From Yersinia canariae (GTDB taxonomy: Bacteria > Pseudomonadota > Gammaproteobacteria > Enterobacterales > Enterobacteriaceae): a DNA stretch of 64,000 nucleotides. The DNA lies in NCBI RefSeq assembly GCF_009831415.1, contig NZ_CP043727.1, positions 1,860,001-1,924,000 on the forward strand. The letters are read 5' to 3'. Shown here piece after piece: positions 36,847 to 46,520 of the stretch (positions within the stretch are counted from its first letter, which is position 1; every line of letters starts with the position of its first letter). A model generated the notes under the pieces. That model made no database searches and had not been told where the DNA came from. It saw only the letters and a list, made by a program, of their open reading frames with translations. Both the position numbers and the translations under genes were made by a program.

Positions 36847-39421
36847 GTCAAATCAATCTCCTGCACAGGATTATATTTCAGACTTGCCCCTGACTGCGCA
36901 GCAGCAAGGGGCATTGCATGATGCATTACCTGAGGATGTGCTGCTGACCAGCTCGCCTGATACCATTCCTCGTGTGCATCAGTTGTTAGCTGCCAGCACC
37001 TCAGGACATGGCGTTTTTAGCGAGCAAGACAGTGCATTGGCTTCGGTCAATGCCCGTTTGCAAGCAGCATGGCCCGATGCATTGGATGATGGCAAACTGC
37101 TGACGCAAGATGATGAGGGGCGTACAGTTATTCACGCGATGCCGCCCATCAAACGCACCAGCATGGCGCCGCAGGCCTGGCGCACCAATCCAGTTGGGCG
37201 TTTTTGGGATTCATTACTGGGCCGCAGCCCTGTTTCGCGTGCTCAAACACATGAAGAAGCTGCCGCTGAGAAAAAATGGCGTAGCGTAGGTTCTCTGCGC
37301 CGCTATATTTTGCTGATACTGATTGTGCTGCAAACCACCATCGCGACCAGCTATATGAAGACCATTTTGCCTTATCAGGGCTGGGCATTAATCGATCCGT
37401 TTCAAATCTGGCAGCAGAACTGGCAGGTCTCGGTAATGCAGTTGCTTCCTTATTTACTGCAAACCGGCATTCTTATTCTGTTCGCTATTTTGTTCTGCTG
37501 GGTCTCCGCCGGTTTCTGGACGGCGCTGATGGGGTTCTTGCAATTACTGATTGGTAAGGACAAATACAGCATTTCCTCCACAATCAAAGGGGATGAGGCG
37601 TTAAATCCAGCACACCGGACAGCGCTGATTATGCCTATTTGTAATGAGGACGTGGAGCGGGTATTTGCGGGCTTGCGGGCCACTTATGAGTCAGTGGCCG
37701 CCACGGGGCAACTGGAACACTTTGATATTTATGTCTTAAGTGACAGTTACGACCCCGATATCTGTGTGGCAGAGCAAAAAGCCTGGCTGGAATTGTGTCG
37801 TGATGTTGACGGGCACGGTCGAATTTTCTATCGCCGCCGTCGCCGTCGGGTGAAACGTAAAAGTGGCAATATTGATGATTTCTGCCGCCGTTGGGGCAGC
37901 CAATACAGCTACATGGTTATTTTGGACGCCGATAGCGTGATGAGCGGCGGGTGTTTGACCGGCTTAGTGCGGCTAATGGAAGCCAATCCGAATGCCGGTA
38001 TCATTCAGTCTGCGCCGAAAGCATCCGGTATGGACACGCTGTATGCCCGAATTCAGCAATTTGCCACCCGTGTTTATGGCCCATTGTTCACTGCCGGTTT
38101 GCATTATTGGCAACTGGGCGAATCCCATTATTGGGGCCATAACGCCATCATCAGGGTAAAACCCTTTATTGAGCATTGCGCTTTGGCACCATTGCCGGGC
38201 GAAGGCTCATTCGCGGGCGCGATTCTCTCCCATGACTTTGTGGAAGCCGCATTAATGCGTCGGGCCGGATGGGGGGTGTGGATTGCGTATGATTTACCGG
38301 GCAGTTATGAAGAGTTGCCGCCTAACTTACTTGATGAGTTAAAACGCGACCGCCGCTGGTGTCATGGTAACTTGATGAATTTTAGGTTGTTCTTGGTCAA
38401 AGGGATGCATCCGGTTCACCGGGCAGTGTTCCTCACCGGTGTTATGTCTTATTTGTCTGCGCCGTTGTGGTTTATGTTCTTGGTGTTGTGTACTGCGCTA
38501 CAAGCCGTGCATACCTTGATGGAACCGCAGTACTTCCTGCAACCGCGCCAACTGTTCCCGGTATGGCCTCAATGGCGGCCGGAATTGGCGATTGGCCTGT
38601 TCTCCACCACCTTGGTATTGCTGTTCTTACCCAAGTTACTCAGTATCATTTTGATTTGGGCTAAAGGCGCGAAAGAGTACGGTGGGGCAATTCGACTGTT
38701 GCTGTCGATGTTGTCGGAAATGCTGTTCTCAGTGTTACTGGCCCCAGTTCGGATGCTATTCCACACCGTGTTCGTGGTGAGTGCTTTCCTCGGCTGGTCA
38801 GTGCAATGGAACTCCCCACAGCGCGATGATGATGCTACGCCGTGGAGTGAAGCTATGGTGCGTCACGGGCCACAACTGTTGCTCGGTGTGGTTTGGGCCG
38901 GAGGCGTCGCTTGGCTGGATCTGCGTTTCTTATGGTGGTTATCACCCATCGTCTTCTCGCTTATCCTGTCTCCGGTCGTCTCTGTTCTCTCCAGCCGCCG
39001 TACCTTGGGTCTGGCCAGTAAACGGGCTAAATTATTCCTGATCCCTGAGGAATATAATCCACCACGGGAATTGGTCGCGACGGAAGAATATCTGAAACTT
39101 AATCATCAGCGGGCATTAAGTGATGGTTTCTTCCATGCGGTAATGAACCCATCATATAACGCGTTAGTGAGCGCCATGGCTACGGCCCGGTATCATACTC
39201 GCGCAATTATTGATGAGTATCGTCGCGAGCGAGTTAAAGATGCTCTGGAAGCCGGACCAGAAAAATTGGCCAAATTGCGGCGTTTGGAACTGCTCAGTGA
39301 TCCGGTCATGATGTCGCGTTTGCATCAGCAAGTTTGGCAACAGCCGGAACAGTACCAAATTTGGAATGGGTATTATCGCCAATTGGCGCATAATATGAAG
39401 GCATTCCCCGCCGCGAAATAA
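36839..39421 (+). CDS. opgH: OpgH, glucan glucosyltransferase
   Basis: 860 residues (E. coli 847). A membrane GT2 enzyme: membrane helices near residues 155-175 and 195-235, cytosolic catalytic domain with [51 protein letters not shown] and the [13 protein letters not shown] signature (RxxRW type), then further helices. Polymerises UDP-glucose into beta-1,2 glucan and exports it; in E. coli it also delays FtsZ assembly when UDP-glucose is high. Confidence 0.97.
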   Translation: MNKSNQSPAQDYISDLPLTAQQQGALHDALPEDVLLTSSPDTIPRVHQLLAASTSGHGVFSEQDSALASVNARLQAAWPDALDDGKLLTQDDEGRTVIHAMPPIKRTSMAPQAWRTNPVGRFWDSLLGRSPVSRAQTHEEAAAEKKWRSVGSLRRYILLILIVLQTTIATSYMKTILPYQGWALIDPFQIWQQNWQVSVMQLLPYLLQTGILILFAILFCWVSAGFWTALMGFLQLLIGKDKYSISSTIKGDEALNPAHRTALIMPICNEDVERVFAGLRATYESVAATGQLEHFDIYVLSDSYDPDICVAEQKAWLELCRDVDGHGRIFYRRRRRRVKRKSGNIDDFCRRWGSQYSYMVILDADSVMSGGCLTGLVRLMEANPNAGIIQSAPKASGMDTLYARIQQFATRVYGPLFTAGLHYWQLGESHYWGHNAIIRVKPFIEHCALAPLPGEGSFAGAILSHDFVEAALMRRAGWGVWIAYDLPGSYEELPPNLLDELKRDRRWCHGNLMNFRLFLVKGMHPVHRAVFLTGVMSYLSAPLWFMFLVLCTALQAVHTLMEPQYFLQPRQLFPVWPQWRPELAIGLFSTTLVLLFLPKLLSIILIWAKGAKEYGGAIRLLLSMLSEMLFSVLLAPVRMLFHTVFVVSAFLGWSVQWNSPQRDDDATPWSEAMVRHGPQLLLGVVWAGGVAWLDLRFLWWLSPIVFSLILSPVVSVLSSRRTLGLASKRAKLFLIPEEYNPPRELVATEEYLKLNHQRALSDGFFHAVMNPSYNALVSAMATARYHTRAIIDEYRRERVKDALEAGPEKLAKLRRLELLSDPVMMSRLHQQVWQQPEQYQIWNGYYRQLAHNMKAFPAAK

Positions 39422-39435
39422 CGGCAATGGTCAAG

Positions 39436-39463
39436 AAAACGGGCAGAGGGATTGCCCGTTTTT
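39436..39463 (+). terminator. opgGH terminator
   Basis: AAAACGGGCA/TGCCCGTTTTT hairpin with a 7-base loop, 14 bp after the opgH stop, with a T-run. Confidence 0.92.
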
Positions 39464-39492
39464 CTGTTAATACTCAGAGTTGATTGAATCTC

Positions 39493-39753
39493 ATGTTTAA
39501 ACTGATAAGCCCTTGGCGTATTCAGGCCCGCATTATTATTCTCGCGGCCGGTATTATGCTGTTATCCGGTTGCGGCAGTATTATCAGTCGAACAGTACCG
39601 GGGCAGGGGCATGGACACCAATATTATCCCGGAGTGCAGTGGGATATGCGCGAAGGGCCTTGGAAATATGTCACGGTCATTGATGTTCCATTATCAATGA
39701 TTGTCGACACCTTTATGCTGCCTATCGATGCCCGCCACGGCCCTTACGAGTAA
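39493..39753 (+). CDS. yceK: YceK-family lipoprotein
   Basis: 86 residues from the ATG at 39493; the frame begins at a TTG three codons earlier. Lipobox LLSGC (ILAAGIMLLSGCGSII), then the family signature PGQGHGHQYYPGVQWDMREGPW and LPIDARHGPYE. DUF1375 outer-membrane lipoprotein of unknown function, beside opgH as in E. coli. Confidence 0.92.
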   Translation: MFKLISPWRIQARIIILAAGIMLLSGCGSIISRTVPGQGHGHQYYPGVQWDMREGPWKYVTVIDVPLSMIVDTFMLPIDARHGPYE

Positions 39754-39755
39754 AG

Positions 39756-40076
39756 CTAGGCGGCAGTTGCAAAAATCAGCAATTGATAATGTTGTTGCTG
39801 ACAACTAAATTCACAGGCCGGCGTCATATTTAACCCTTTCACATGTGCGGCGAGTGAGTGCGGGTTATCATGATTAACAAACGCCGTGACCTGCTCATCC
39901 TCAATAGCCACCAGAATACCCAGTTCCTGATTGATGGAATCCAGTTGCTTTTCACTCATTTGCGACACAATAAAACCCTGTTTGCGCTGCCCTGAGCTTA
40001 AAATTTCTGGGGTATTTTGTGACTGTAACTGTAATATGGCGGGGTAATCCGAAGGGCGTGCAAGCCTTATTTCCAT
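39756..40076 (-). pseudogene. GNAT acetyltransferase with internal deletion
   Basis: 106 residues. The N-terminal half (MEIRLARPSDYPAILQLQSQ...LGILVAIEDEQVTAFV) is the start of a GNAT fold up to strand 3. It then jumps to NHDNPHSLAAHVKGLNMTPACEF, which looks like the last helix and strand of the same fold. The acetyl-CoA-binding segment (Q/RxxGxG/A, motif A) is missing, so the frame looks like an in-frame internal deletion and is probably inactive. Normal family length is about 145-170. Confidence 0.6.
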
Positions 40077-40118
40077 TTTTCGCCTCAGTATTCAAATGTG
40101 TTATCAGGGGAGAGTCCA

Positions 40119-40571
40119 ATGTCATCCAAACCCGGTGATTTACCCGCTAACAACTTAGTTAAGGGGACGCCAGTATTATCACCAGCCACGGTGATGCGCG
40201 TTGCCAGAGCCACCGATAATCTGCATTTAATCAGCGAAATGTACTGCTGTGGATTAGGGTTCACCCAACTCGGTCATTTTACTGATCATCAAGGATTTGA
40301 CGGCGTTATTCTGGGTCATCCACATCATGCTTATCATTTAGAGTTTACTCATCATCGCGGTACTCGAGTCGGGGGGGCACCAACGCAGGATAACTTATTC
40401 GTGTTTTATCTGCCGGATGAAATGCAGTGGGCAGGGCAGTGCCAGCAAATGTTGGCCGCCGGTTTTCGTCTGGTCACCTCTTACAATCCTTACTGGGATG
40501 TTAGTGGGAAAACCTTCGAAGATACAGATGGTTATCGGGTGGTTTTGCAGCAGCGCGCGTGGGAGCTTTAA
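40119..40571 (+). CDS. VOC/glyoxalase-fold protein (YycE-like)
   Basis: 150 residues from the ATG at 40119, preceded by GGGGAGAG. One vicinal-oxygen-chelate domain: VMRVARATDNLHLISEMYCCGLGF at the start, HHAYHLEFTHH, and FEDTDGYRVVLQQRAW at the end, giving His and Glu metal-ligand candidates. Such proteins include glyoxalase-like and antibiotic-resistance enzymes; the substrate is unknown. Confidence 0.85.
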   Translation: MSSKPGDLPANNLVKGTPVLSPATVMRVARATDNLHLISEMYCCGLGFTQLGHFTDHQGFDGVILGHPHHAYHLEFTHHRGTRVGGAPTQDNLFVFYLPDEMQWAGQCQQMLAAGFRLVTSYNPYWDVSGKTFEDTDGYRVVLQQRAWEL

Positions 40572-40583
40572 CGGCGGGCGAAT

Positions 40584-40617
40584 GCGATATCAATATCAAT
40601 CACAATATTGATATCGC
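40584..40617. terminator. 13-bp palindrome between convergent genes
   Basis: GCGATATCAATAT (40584-40596) and ATATTGATATCGC (40605-40617), a perfect stem with an 8-base loop between the VOC gene and the POT transporter. No T-run on either side. Confidence 0.6.
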
Positions 40618-40624
40618 GTCAGTA

Positions 40625-42160
40625 TCAGGCAGTTTGTTGGCCCTGAGTGTTGTTCATCAGCCGGCGAATCGGCACGATAAGTAATATCAACACCGCCGCA
40701 CAGATAACGAGCGCAATGGAGCAGCGCGCAAACAGAGTCGGTAACATATCAAGCTGATCAGCTTTAACATGACCGCCAATCAGGCCCGCTGCCAAGTTAC
40801 CCAATGAACTGGCGCAGAACCACAGCCCCATGACCTGACCGCGCATTCTGTCCGGTGCCAGCAAGGTCATGGTCGCCAGCCCGATAGGGCTAAGGCACAG
40901 TTCACCTAATGTTAGCAGCAGAATACTCATTACCAACCACAGCGGTGAAACCCCCGCGCCACCACTGCTGAGGACATGCTGAGCGGCATACATCATCACG
41001 GCAAAACCTGCCGCAGCGCATAAAATACCAATAACAAACTTAGTGATACTGCTCGGCTGAATTTTTTTCTTTGCCAGTGCTGGCCATGCCCAACTGAATA
41101 CTGGTGCTAACAGAATGATAAATAACGCATTGATTGACTGGAACCAGACGGTCGGGATTTCAAAGCCCATCACCATGCGGTCGGTATAGTCATTGGCAAA
41201 CAGGTTAAATGAGGTCGGTTTCTGTTCAAAAGCAGACCAGAAAAATGCCGCAGACACTAACAAAATAAAGCACACCAATAAACGGGCGCGATCTTTACGG
41301 CTCATTTTGGCAAAAGCAAACAGATAAACGAAATAGAGTGTCACGGAGGCGGCAATCACATAGACCAGCAAGCTGGCAATCAACACCGGATTAATCGGGA
41401 TAATTCCCTGTGAAATCAGGGCAATGATGACCACCACAACCAACATAATAGCCGTTACCCATTTACCGACGCCTTGGCGTTGGTTAGTGGGTTTATTCCA
41501 GCTTGAGTCCAGGCCAACTTCTGCGTCATAGCGCTTCATTGCCGGTATGGCAAAGCCACGGAAGATAAGTAATGCTACCAGCATACCAATCCCGCCGATA
41601 CCAAAGCCCCAGTGCCAGCCATGGGTTCGCAGCAACCAGCCAGAGAGCAGCGGCGCAATAAACGACCCCATATTAATTCCCATATAAAACAGTGAGAAAC
41701 CACCGTCACGACGGGTATCACCCGGCTTATAGAGGGTGCCGACCATGACCGAGATACAGGTTTTAAACAGGCCAGTGCCGAGCACAATAAATGCTAAACC
41801 GATAAAGAACAGGTCATTGCCGAAAAAGGCCGACAAGGCAATTGACAGGTGGCCCAAGGCAATCAGAATCGAGCCATACCAGACGGCGCGTTGTTGTCCA
41901 AGCCAGTTATCCGCCAGCCACCCGCCGGGCAACGCGGCCAGATACATGCTGCCGGCGAAAATACCGACGATAGCCGAAGCTTGCTCACGGGGCAGGCCCA
42001 TACCACCATCAAAAACGGTAGCCGCCATAAATAGAATTAAGAGAGGGCGGATGCCGTAGAACGAAAATCGCTCCCACATTTCGGAAAGAAATAGTCCGCT
42101 GAGCGGGTAGGGATGCCCAAAGAATGTACGACCGCCAGGGGTGTTAACAGAGGTTTGCAT
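40625..42160 (-). CDS. POT-family proton-coupled peptide transporter
   Basis: 511 residues from the ATG at 42160 (MQTSVNTPGG), preceded by GGGAAGA; the frame to 42253 lacks support. About 14 membrane helices. The family signature is clear: LFLSEMWERFSFYGIRPLLILF (ExxERFxYY motif variant), FYMGINMGSFIAPLL (PTR2 signature). It takes up di- or tripeptides with protons. It differs from DtpA/B at the N-terminus, so no symbol is given. Confidence 0.92.
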   Translation of the reverse strand: MQTSVNTPGGRTFFGHPYPLSGLFLSEMWERFSFYGIRPLLILFMAATVFDGGMGLPREQASAIVGIFAGSMYLAALPGGWLADNWLGQQRAVWYGSILIALGHLSIALSAFFGNDLFFIGLAFIVLGTGLFKTCISVMVGTLYKPGDTRRDGGFSLFYMGINMGSFIAPLLSGWLLRTHGWHWGFGIGGIGMLVALLIFRGFAIPAMKRYDAEVGLDSSWNKPTNQRQGVGKWVTAIMLVVVVIIALISQGIIPINPVLIASLLVYVIAASVTLYFVYLFAFAKMSRKDRARLLVCFILLVSAAFFWSAFEQKPTSFNLFANDYTDRMVMGFEIPTVWFQSINALFIILLAPVFSWAWPALAKKKIQPSSITKFVIGILCAAAGFAVMMYAAQHVLSSGGAGVSPLWLVMSILLLTLGELCLSPIGLATMTLLAPDRMRGQVMGLWFCASSLGNLAAGLIGGHVKADQLDMLPTLFARCSIALVICAAVLILLIVPIRRLMNNTQGQQTA

Positions 42161-42494
42161 AAAGTCTTCCCATAGAATCGCCTTAAAATGAGCGAATAAG
42201 CCATCATCGAGTGTCAACGCTTTGGCGCTGCGGCCAGTGGTCAGGTTTAACACTCGTTACAGTAGAATTTAACGCAATAATAACGTCATTTTTTAATTTC
42301 CACCGGGGGTTATATCGTATTTTTAGATGAAAAGTCGACATGCATTGCATTTATCAATCAGTTAAAGCTTAAATTGATAGATTATTTGGCTCTTTATCAC
42401 GGTATTGGGGTGAGAAATTAGACAGAAAAAGTGCAAAGCAATGTCGGTTATCAGCAGGAAGTGCATTTCGTGGGCTTAATAGCGCTATTTTGAC
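42161..42494. other. Intergenic region POT transporter-mdtG
   Basis: 334 bp between two minus-strand genes. It should contain the transporter promoter; no repeat, operator or hairpin stands out. Confidence 0.5.
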
Positions 42495-43736
42495 TCAGTT
42501 ATCATGCTGCTGAATGTCGCGGCGCTGTGCTTTTAACGGGGCGCGTTGCAAGCACCAGTAAGAATAAAGGGCGTTAAACAAGACGACCACTGCCGTGACG
42601 CAAAATACCGCACGGAAACCATAGCTGGCCGACACCGCCGCCCCTAATAGTGGGCCGGTGACATTGCCGACATCACGGAATGACTGGTTATAACTGAAAA
42701 TCCTACCCGCGACCTGATTCGTACAGTTATAAATCAGTAAGGTCTGCACCGCCGGCAACAATGCGCCATCTGTGGCACCTAATAAAAAGCGCAGAATGCC
42801 CAGTTGCAAGGGAGTTTGAACAAAGGCCATCGGGATAAGAATCAGGATGGATAATGCCAACATGGCAATCAAAATGCGCTCTGGCCCGATTTTGTCCCCC
42901 AGTTTGCCCAATCGAGGCGCACTTATCAGCGCAGCAACACCAGGGACTGAGGCAATCATGCCGCTGACAAAGGCCAGATTATGAATATCACCCGACAGTT
43001 CGCGCACATACAGCGTCAAGATGGGCGCAATAGAGCCGGTCGCAATCTGGATAATCATGGTGGTGACAAACAAACTGAGGATTAACTTAGGGTTTTTCAG
43101 TGAGTTAAAAACCTGACGCCCATTGAGCATGTCTTTCTTCAAGACGGGTGCAAACTGTTCTCTGACACAGAACCAGGTCATTGCAAAACAGGCGAATAAG
43201 ACGCCGGCAGTGATAAAGAATACTGGCCGCAGGCCATAGTTGTCGGCCAACAGCCCACCAATCAATGGCCCGATTAATGCCCCACTGACCCCGCCGGTTG
43301 AGAGGGTGCCGAGTGCCCAGCCGCTTTTGTTACGCGGTACCTGTGTCGCAATAAGCGCATTGGCATTGGGAATAAATCCCCCCAAAAGCCCTAACAGGGC
43401 GCGCAAGGCCAGGAATTGCCAAATATTTTGCGCCATGCCCATCAGCACCATCACTATCCCCATGCCAAGTGCAGAGCGCAACAGCATGATTTTTCTGCCT
43501 TTACGGTCAGCAAGGCTGCCCCAGAAAGGCGCGGCAATAGCCGAAAACAGGAAAGTGATACTGAATACCAGACCCGACCACATATTCAATGACTGGTGAC
43601 CACTCACACCCAACTCTTCCACATACAGTGGCAGAAATGGCATGATCAAACTGAATGCCGCGCCAGTAAGAAAGCAGCCTAACCAAGTGACAAATAAGTT
43701 TCTTTTCCAGTTAATAGGTTGTGGTGCCGAGGTCAT
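42495..43736 (-). CDS. mdtG: MdtG, multidrug efflux MFS transporter
   Basis: 413 residues (E. coli MdtG 408), 12 membrane helices. Motif A is [20 protein letters not shown], and [21 protein letters not shown] plus [23 protein letters not shown] (motif C) mark a drug/H+ antiporter of the DHA1 type. MdtG gives resistance to fosfomycin and deoxycholate in E. coli and lies beside lpxL there; here doxX separates the two. Confidence 0.93.
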   Translation of the reverse strand: MTSAPQPINWKRNLFVTWLGCFLTGAAFSLIMPFLPLYVEELGVSGHQSLNMWSGLVFSITFLFSAIAAPFWGSLADRKGRKIMLLRSALGMGIVMVLMGMAQNIWQFLALRALLGLLGGFIPNANALIATQVPRNKSGWALGTLSTGGVSGALIGPLIGGLLADNYGLRPVFFITAGVLFACFAMTWFCVREQFAPVLKKDMLNGRQVFNSLKNPKLILSLFVTTMIIQIATGSIAPILTLYVRELSGDIHNLAFVSGMIASVPGVAALISAPRLGKLGDKIGPERILIAMLALSILILIPMAFVQTPLQLGILRFLLGATDGALLPAVQTLLIYNCTNQVAGRIFSYNQSFRDVGNVTGPLLGAAVSASYGFRAVFCVTAVVVLFNALYSYWCLQRAPLKAQRRDIQQHDN

Positions 43737-43907
43737 AAATTACCGATTAAGCAAGGGTTGTTTTTTAAACAAACTGATTGCTTTGTGTCTCTTTATTCGT
43801 CGATTGGGGCGTTTGAAAGGGGCAGCAAAGCGCAAGAGTAAAATACTTAGCTTGGTAAGTATGCGCTTATAGTGCATTGACATCAATGAGATGAATGTTG
43901 GTTTTTA

Positions 43908-43935
43908 TTAAAAAGCCACTGCGCGATTAGCGCAG
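43908..43935 (-). terminator. doxX terminator
   Basis: On the minus strand CTGCGC-TAATC-GCGCAG (43919-43935) is followed by TGGCTTTTTAAT, a stem-loop with a T-run 38 bp after the doxX stop. Confidence 0.8.
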
Positions 43936-43972
43936 CAGCTCATCTATTACAGTAAAATATCAATCTTTGTTA

Positions 43973-44407
43973 TCAGCGGTAAGCTTCATTTTTAGTGACG
44001 GAATAACGGCCACTTCCCAGCAGCATGATAGCCACGCCACCCAAGAAATACATTGCTTCGTTTTCCAGACCCCAAGCACCCACTTGCGTCAAAGTAAAGA
44101 ATTTTCCTGTTCCGACCATCAATACAGCAACTAACAGGTTAACAGCATAAATAAATGCCGCAGGGCGGGTAAACAAGCCAAGAATAATCAGAAGAGGAGT
44201 AATAATCTCGCCAATGTAAACGCCATAAGCAACAAAACTGGGAATACCTTGCGCTTGTAAAGACTCAGCTATCCAACTGGTACCGTGCTGAATTTTTGCC
44301 ACACCATGAAATAACATTAAAATACCGAACGTCAGGCGTAATAAGAGTTTGCCGCCGTTAGGATGGTCTGTCAGTCGAGTGAACCAGAGATTAAGAGTTG
44401 CGAGCAT
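43973..44407 (-). CDS. DoxX-family membrane protein
   Basis: 144 residues from the ATG at 44407, preceded by AAGGATATAT. Four membrane helices: LLLRLTFGILMLFHGVAKI is the DoxX start with its conserved HG..K, followed by AYGVYIGEIITPLLIILGLFTRPAA and ENEAMYFLGGVAIMLLG. DoxX proteins are quinol- or redox-linked small membrane proteins without a firm role. A Fur-like box lies 187 bp upstream. Confidence 0.9.
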   Translation of the reverse strand: MLATLNLWFTRLTDHPNGGKLLLRLTFGILMLFHGVAKIQHGTSWIAESLQAQGIPSFVAYGVYIGEIITPLLIILGLFTRPAAFIYAVNLLVAVLMVGTGKFFTLTQVGAWGLENEAMYFLGGVAIMLLGSGRYSVTKNEAYR

Positions 44408-44433
44408 ATATATCCTTATCAAGAAAAAATATT

Positions 44434-44502
44434 CCCGTCATACTTCAAGCGCATGTGCGTTGGCCGCCTTCTTGCAACTCGAATTATTTAGGGGATAACC
44501 AG
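44434..44502. repeat. Shortened ERIC-type repeat
   Basis: About 69 bp: CGTCATACTTCAAGCGCATG, TGCGTTGGCCGCCTTCTTGC, AACTCGAATTATTTAGGGGA. It has both outer parts of the element at 14787-14907 but lacks the about 50-bp centre, so it is an internally deleted copy. Confidence 0.75.
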
Positions 44503-44593
44503 AAGATAACTCAGAGAAATTAATTCAGTATCGTCAGACTCGTACTATATTTCTATTGGATAATACTGACTGATTGTATCAAAAAAATTGATG

Positions 44594-44612
44594 TAAATTA
44601 ATTATCATTATC
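44594..44612 (-). promoter_or_regulatory. Fur-like box upstream of doxX
   Basis: On the minus strand GATAATGATAATTAATTTA matches the 19-bp GATAATGATAATCATTATC consensus at 15 of 19 positions, the first 12 exactly. It is 187 bp before doxX. Confidence 0.45.
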
Positions 44613-44726
44613 ATCTGTAATATCTTTTTCGTATAAGTAATCTCTGGATCTTTCAAGCTAAGGTTGTGCGGGCTGCCATTGTGGCTCGGATATTCATCAG
44701 CCTCGCGTCTGCAAGGCCCGGTATGC

Positions 44727-44753
44727 CTACTCCCGAGCGATTGCTGGGAGTAG
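44727..44753 (-). terminator. Hairpin after lpxL
   Basis: CTACTCCC (44727-44734) pairs with GGGAGTAG (44746-44753), 7 bp beyond the lpxL stop. No T-run follows. Confidence 0.55.
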
Positions 44754-44759
44754 CTGAAG

Positions 44760-45698
44760 TTACTCATACAGCGAAGGTTCACCTGCTGGACGGGTTTTGA
44801 AACGCCGATGCAGCCACATGTATTGATCCGTCGCGCGCACAATCTCTTTTTCGACCACTTTATTCATAAAGGCCGCCGCTTCAACTTCATTATCCAATGG
44901 GAAGTTATCCACTGCCGGCTGTAAAATCAGTTGATAGCCTTTGCCGTCGGGTAAACGACGCGGTGTAAAAGGAATGATTGCGGGCTTACCCATTCGCACC
45001 AGTAGATAAGTCCCGGTGGTGGTAGCGGCTTGGTCTACAGCAAATAGAGGTACAAATACACTGCTGCGTGGGCCGTAATCATGGTCTGGCGCATACCAGA
45101 TAATTTCACCTTGCTTGAGGCTGCGCACCATTCCTTTAAGGTCTTTACGATCGAGCATAGCTTTGTTTGACCGCATCCGGCCCCAGGTTTGCATCCAATT
45201 CATAGCTTTATTGTCATGCGGGCGATAAACGCCAATCCCCGGATTATAGATACCAAAAATACGCGCACCCAGCTCCAGTGTTAGAAAGTGCAAACCTATC
45301 AGCAAAACACCTTTACCTTCATCACGGGCTTGTTGGATATGTTCCAGCCCGCTGACACTGCACCAGCGCTCAATACGCCAGTTTGGCCAAAACCACGCCA
45401 TACCGGTTTCAAATAGCCCCATGCCGACGGATTCAAAGTTCTTAACCAACAACTCATCCCGCTCACTTTGTGGCATATCGGGGAAGCATAGCTCCAGATT
45501 GCGTTGCGTTATTTGTTTGCGCCGTTTGAGAAAATGCATGGAAAAACGGCCAAGAGAGGTTCCCATGACGTAGATGGCGGGATAGGGAAGCAGCACTAAT
45601 AGGTAGAGAATACCGAGACCGAACCAAGTCGGCCAATAACGTGGATGCAGTAGTGAGCGATTAAAAGAAGGAACTTTCATATCTGTTTTCATCGTCAT
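44760..45698 (-). CDS. lpxL: LpxL-type Kdo2-lipid IVA acyltransferase
   Basis: 312 residues (E. coli LpxL 306). Inner-membrane LPLAT enzyme with the HX4E catalytic motif HFLTLE (in [20 protein letters not shown]), one N-terminal membrane helix ([19 protein letters not shown]) and [21 protein letters not shown], which is identical in LpxL but differs in LpxP. It adds a secondary acyl chain (laurate in E. coli) to lipid A precursor. The start at 45698 lacks a clear ribosome binding site; ATGs at 45692 and 45680 are possible. The gene's presence argues against Y. pestis, which is reported to lack lpxL. Confidence 0.88.
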   Translation of the reverse strand: MTMKTDMKVPSFNRSLLHPRYWPTWFGLGILYLLVLLPYPAIYVMGTSLGRFSMHFLKRRKQITQRNLELCFPDMPQSERDELLVKNFESVGMGLFETGMAWFWPNWRIERWCSVSGLEHIQQARDEGKGVLLIGLHFLTLELGARIFGIYNPGIGVYRPHDNKAMNWMQTWGRMRSNKAMLDRKDLKGMVRSLKQGEIIWYAPDHDYGPRSSVFVPLFAVDQAATTTGTYLLVRMGKPAIIPFTPRRLPDGKGYQLILQPAVDNFPLDNEVEAAAFMNKVVEKEIVRATDQYMWLHRRFKTRPAGEPSLYE

Positions 45699-45935
45699 TG
45701 TAATTCATTCGTATAGTTAACTATTTGCTATTGACGGTGCCTATCGTGTTTATGAGAGAACCTCAATAGGGCGATACCAACCTATTTATCTGTCGTTTTA
45801 AGGTAGACTATTGTGGCATTTTTAGGGGATTACAGGAAAAAAGACCGCACCAAAAAGTCATTTTTCTGCTTTTTTGTTGTAAATTTCATCAGTTAAATCA
45901 CTTATTTGATGATTATATGACCAAAGCTGATGGGG

Positions 45936-46520
45936 CTATTTTATCGGATTTAGCAAGCTAACTAATTCAGCCAAACTACTGACAGCCATTTTTTCCATCA
46001 CTTTGGCCCGATGCACTTCGACGGTTCGCACGGAAACACAGGCAATATCTGCAATATCACGATTAATCAAACCTTGCATAACCCACTGGGCAATCATCTG
46101 TTCCCGTGGTGTCAGAGAGGCATAGCGCAGTTGTACCTGACGGCGCGTAACACGTTGTTCTGAATGCAGAAATCCCAGTTGTAAAGCAGCCATTAAAGGT
46201 GCTGTTGCAACCGGCTTTTGTAAGAAATCGACCGCCCCCAGTTTCATCTGCTCAACGGCTTGAGGCACCTCGCCGTGCGCGGTGAGAAATATCACCGCCA
46301 GGGTGCTGTTTAACTGGCGCATCTGGGTGTAAACCTGAGTGCCATCAAGCAATGGCATACGAATATCGAGCAATAATACGCCGGGCTGATATAAATCAGC
46401 TTGCGCCAGGAAAGATTCGCCGTTATGCCAGACTTTCACTTTGTGACCGAGACTTTCCAGCAAAAAACGACAGGCGTCGGTAACAGCAATATCGTCATCA
46501 AGTAGATGAATCAGTGACAA
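45936..46520 (-). CDS. ttrR: TtrR, tetrathionate response regulator
   Basis: 194 residues, FixJ/NarL-type. Receiver with the phospho-acceptor in VLLLDIRMPLLDGT, Thr in FLTAHGE and Lys in FLQKPV; C-terminal LuxR HTH (LTPREQMIAQWVMQGLINRDIADIACVSVRTVEVHRAKVMEKM). The start is a TTG at 46520, placed 7 bases after AAGGAG, inside the end of ttrS (23-bp overlap). It activates ttrBCA when TtrS senses tetrathionate. Confidence 0.95.
   Translation of the reverse strand: MSLIHLLDDDIAVTDACRFLLESLGHKVKVWHNGESFLAQADLYQPGVLLLDIRMPLLDGTQVYTQMRQLNSTLAVIFLTAHGEVPQAVEQMKLGAVDFLQKPVATAPLMAALQLGFLHSEQRVTRRQVQLRYASLTPREQMIAQWVMQGLINRDIADIACVSVRTVEVHRAKVMEKMAVSSLAELVSLLNPIK

Larger units (their letters stand above)
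44408..44759. other. Intergenic region doxX-lpxL
   Basis: 352 bp. From left to right: a shortened ERIC-type element (44434-44502), A/T-rich promoter-like DNA, a Fur-like box (44594-44612), and a hairpin CTACTCCC/GGGAGTAG (44727-44753) just after lpxL that is probably its terminator. A small minus-strand frame (44579-44842) is a shadow of the lpxL end. Confidence 0.6.
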
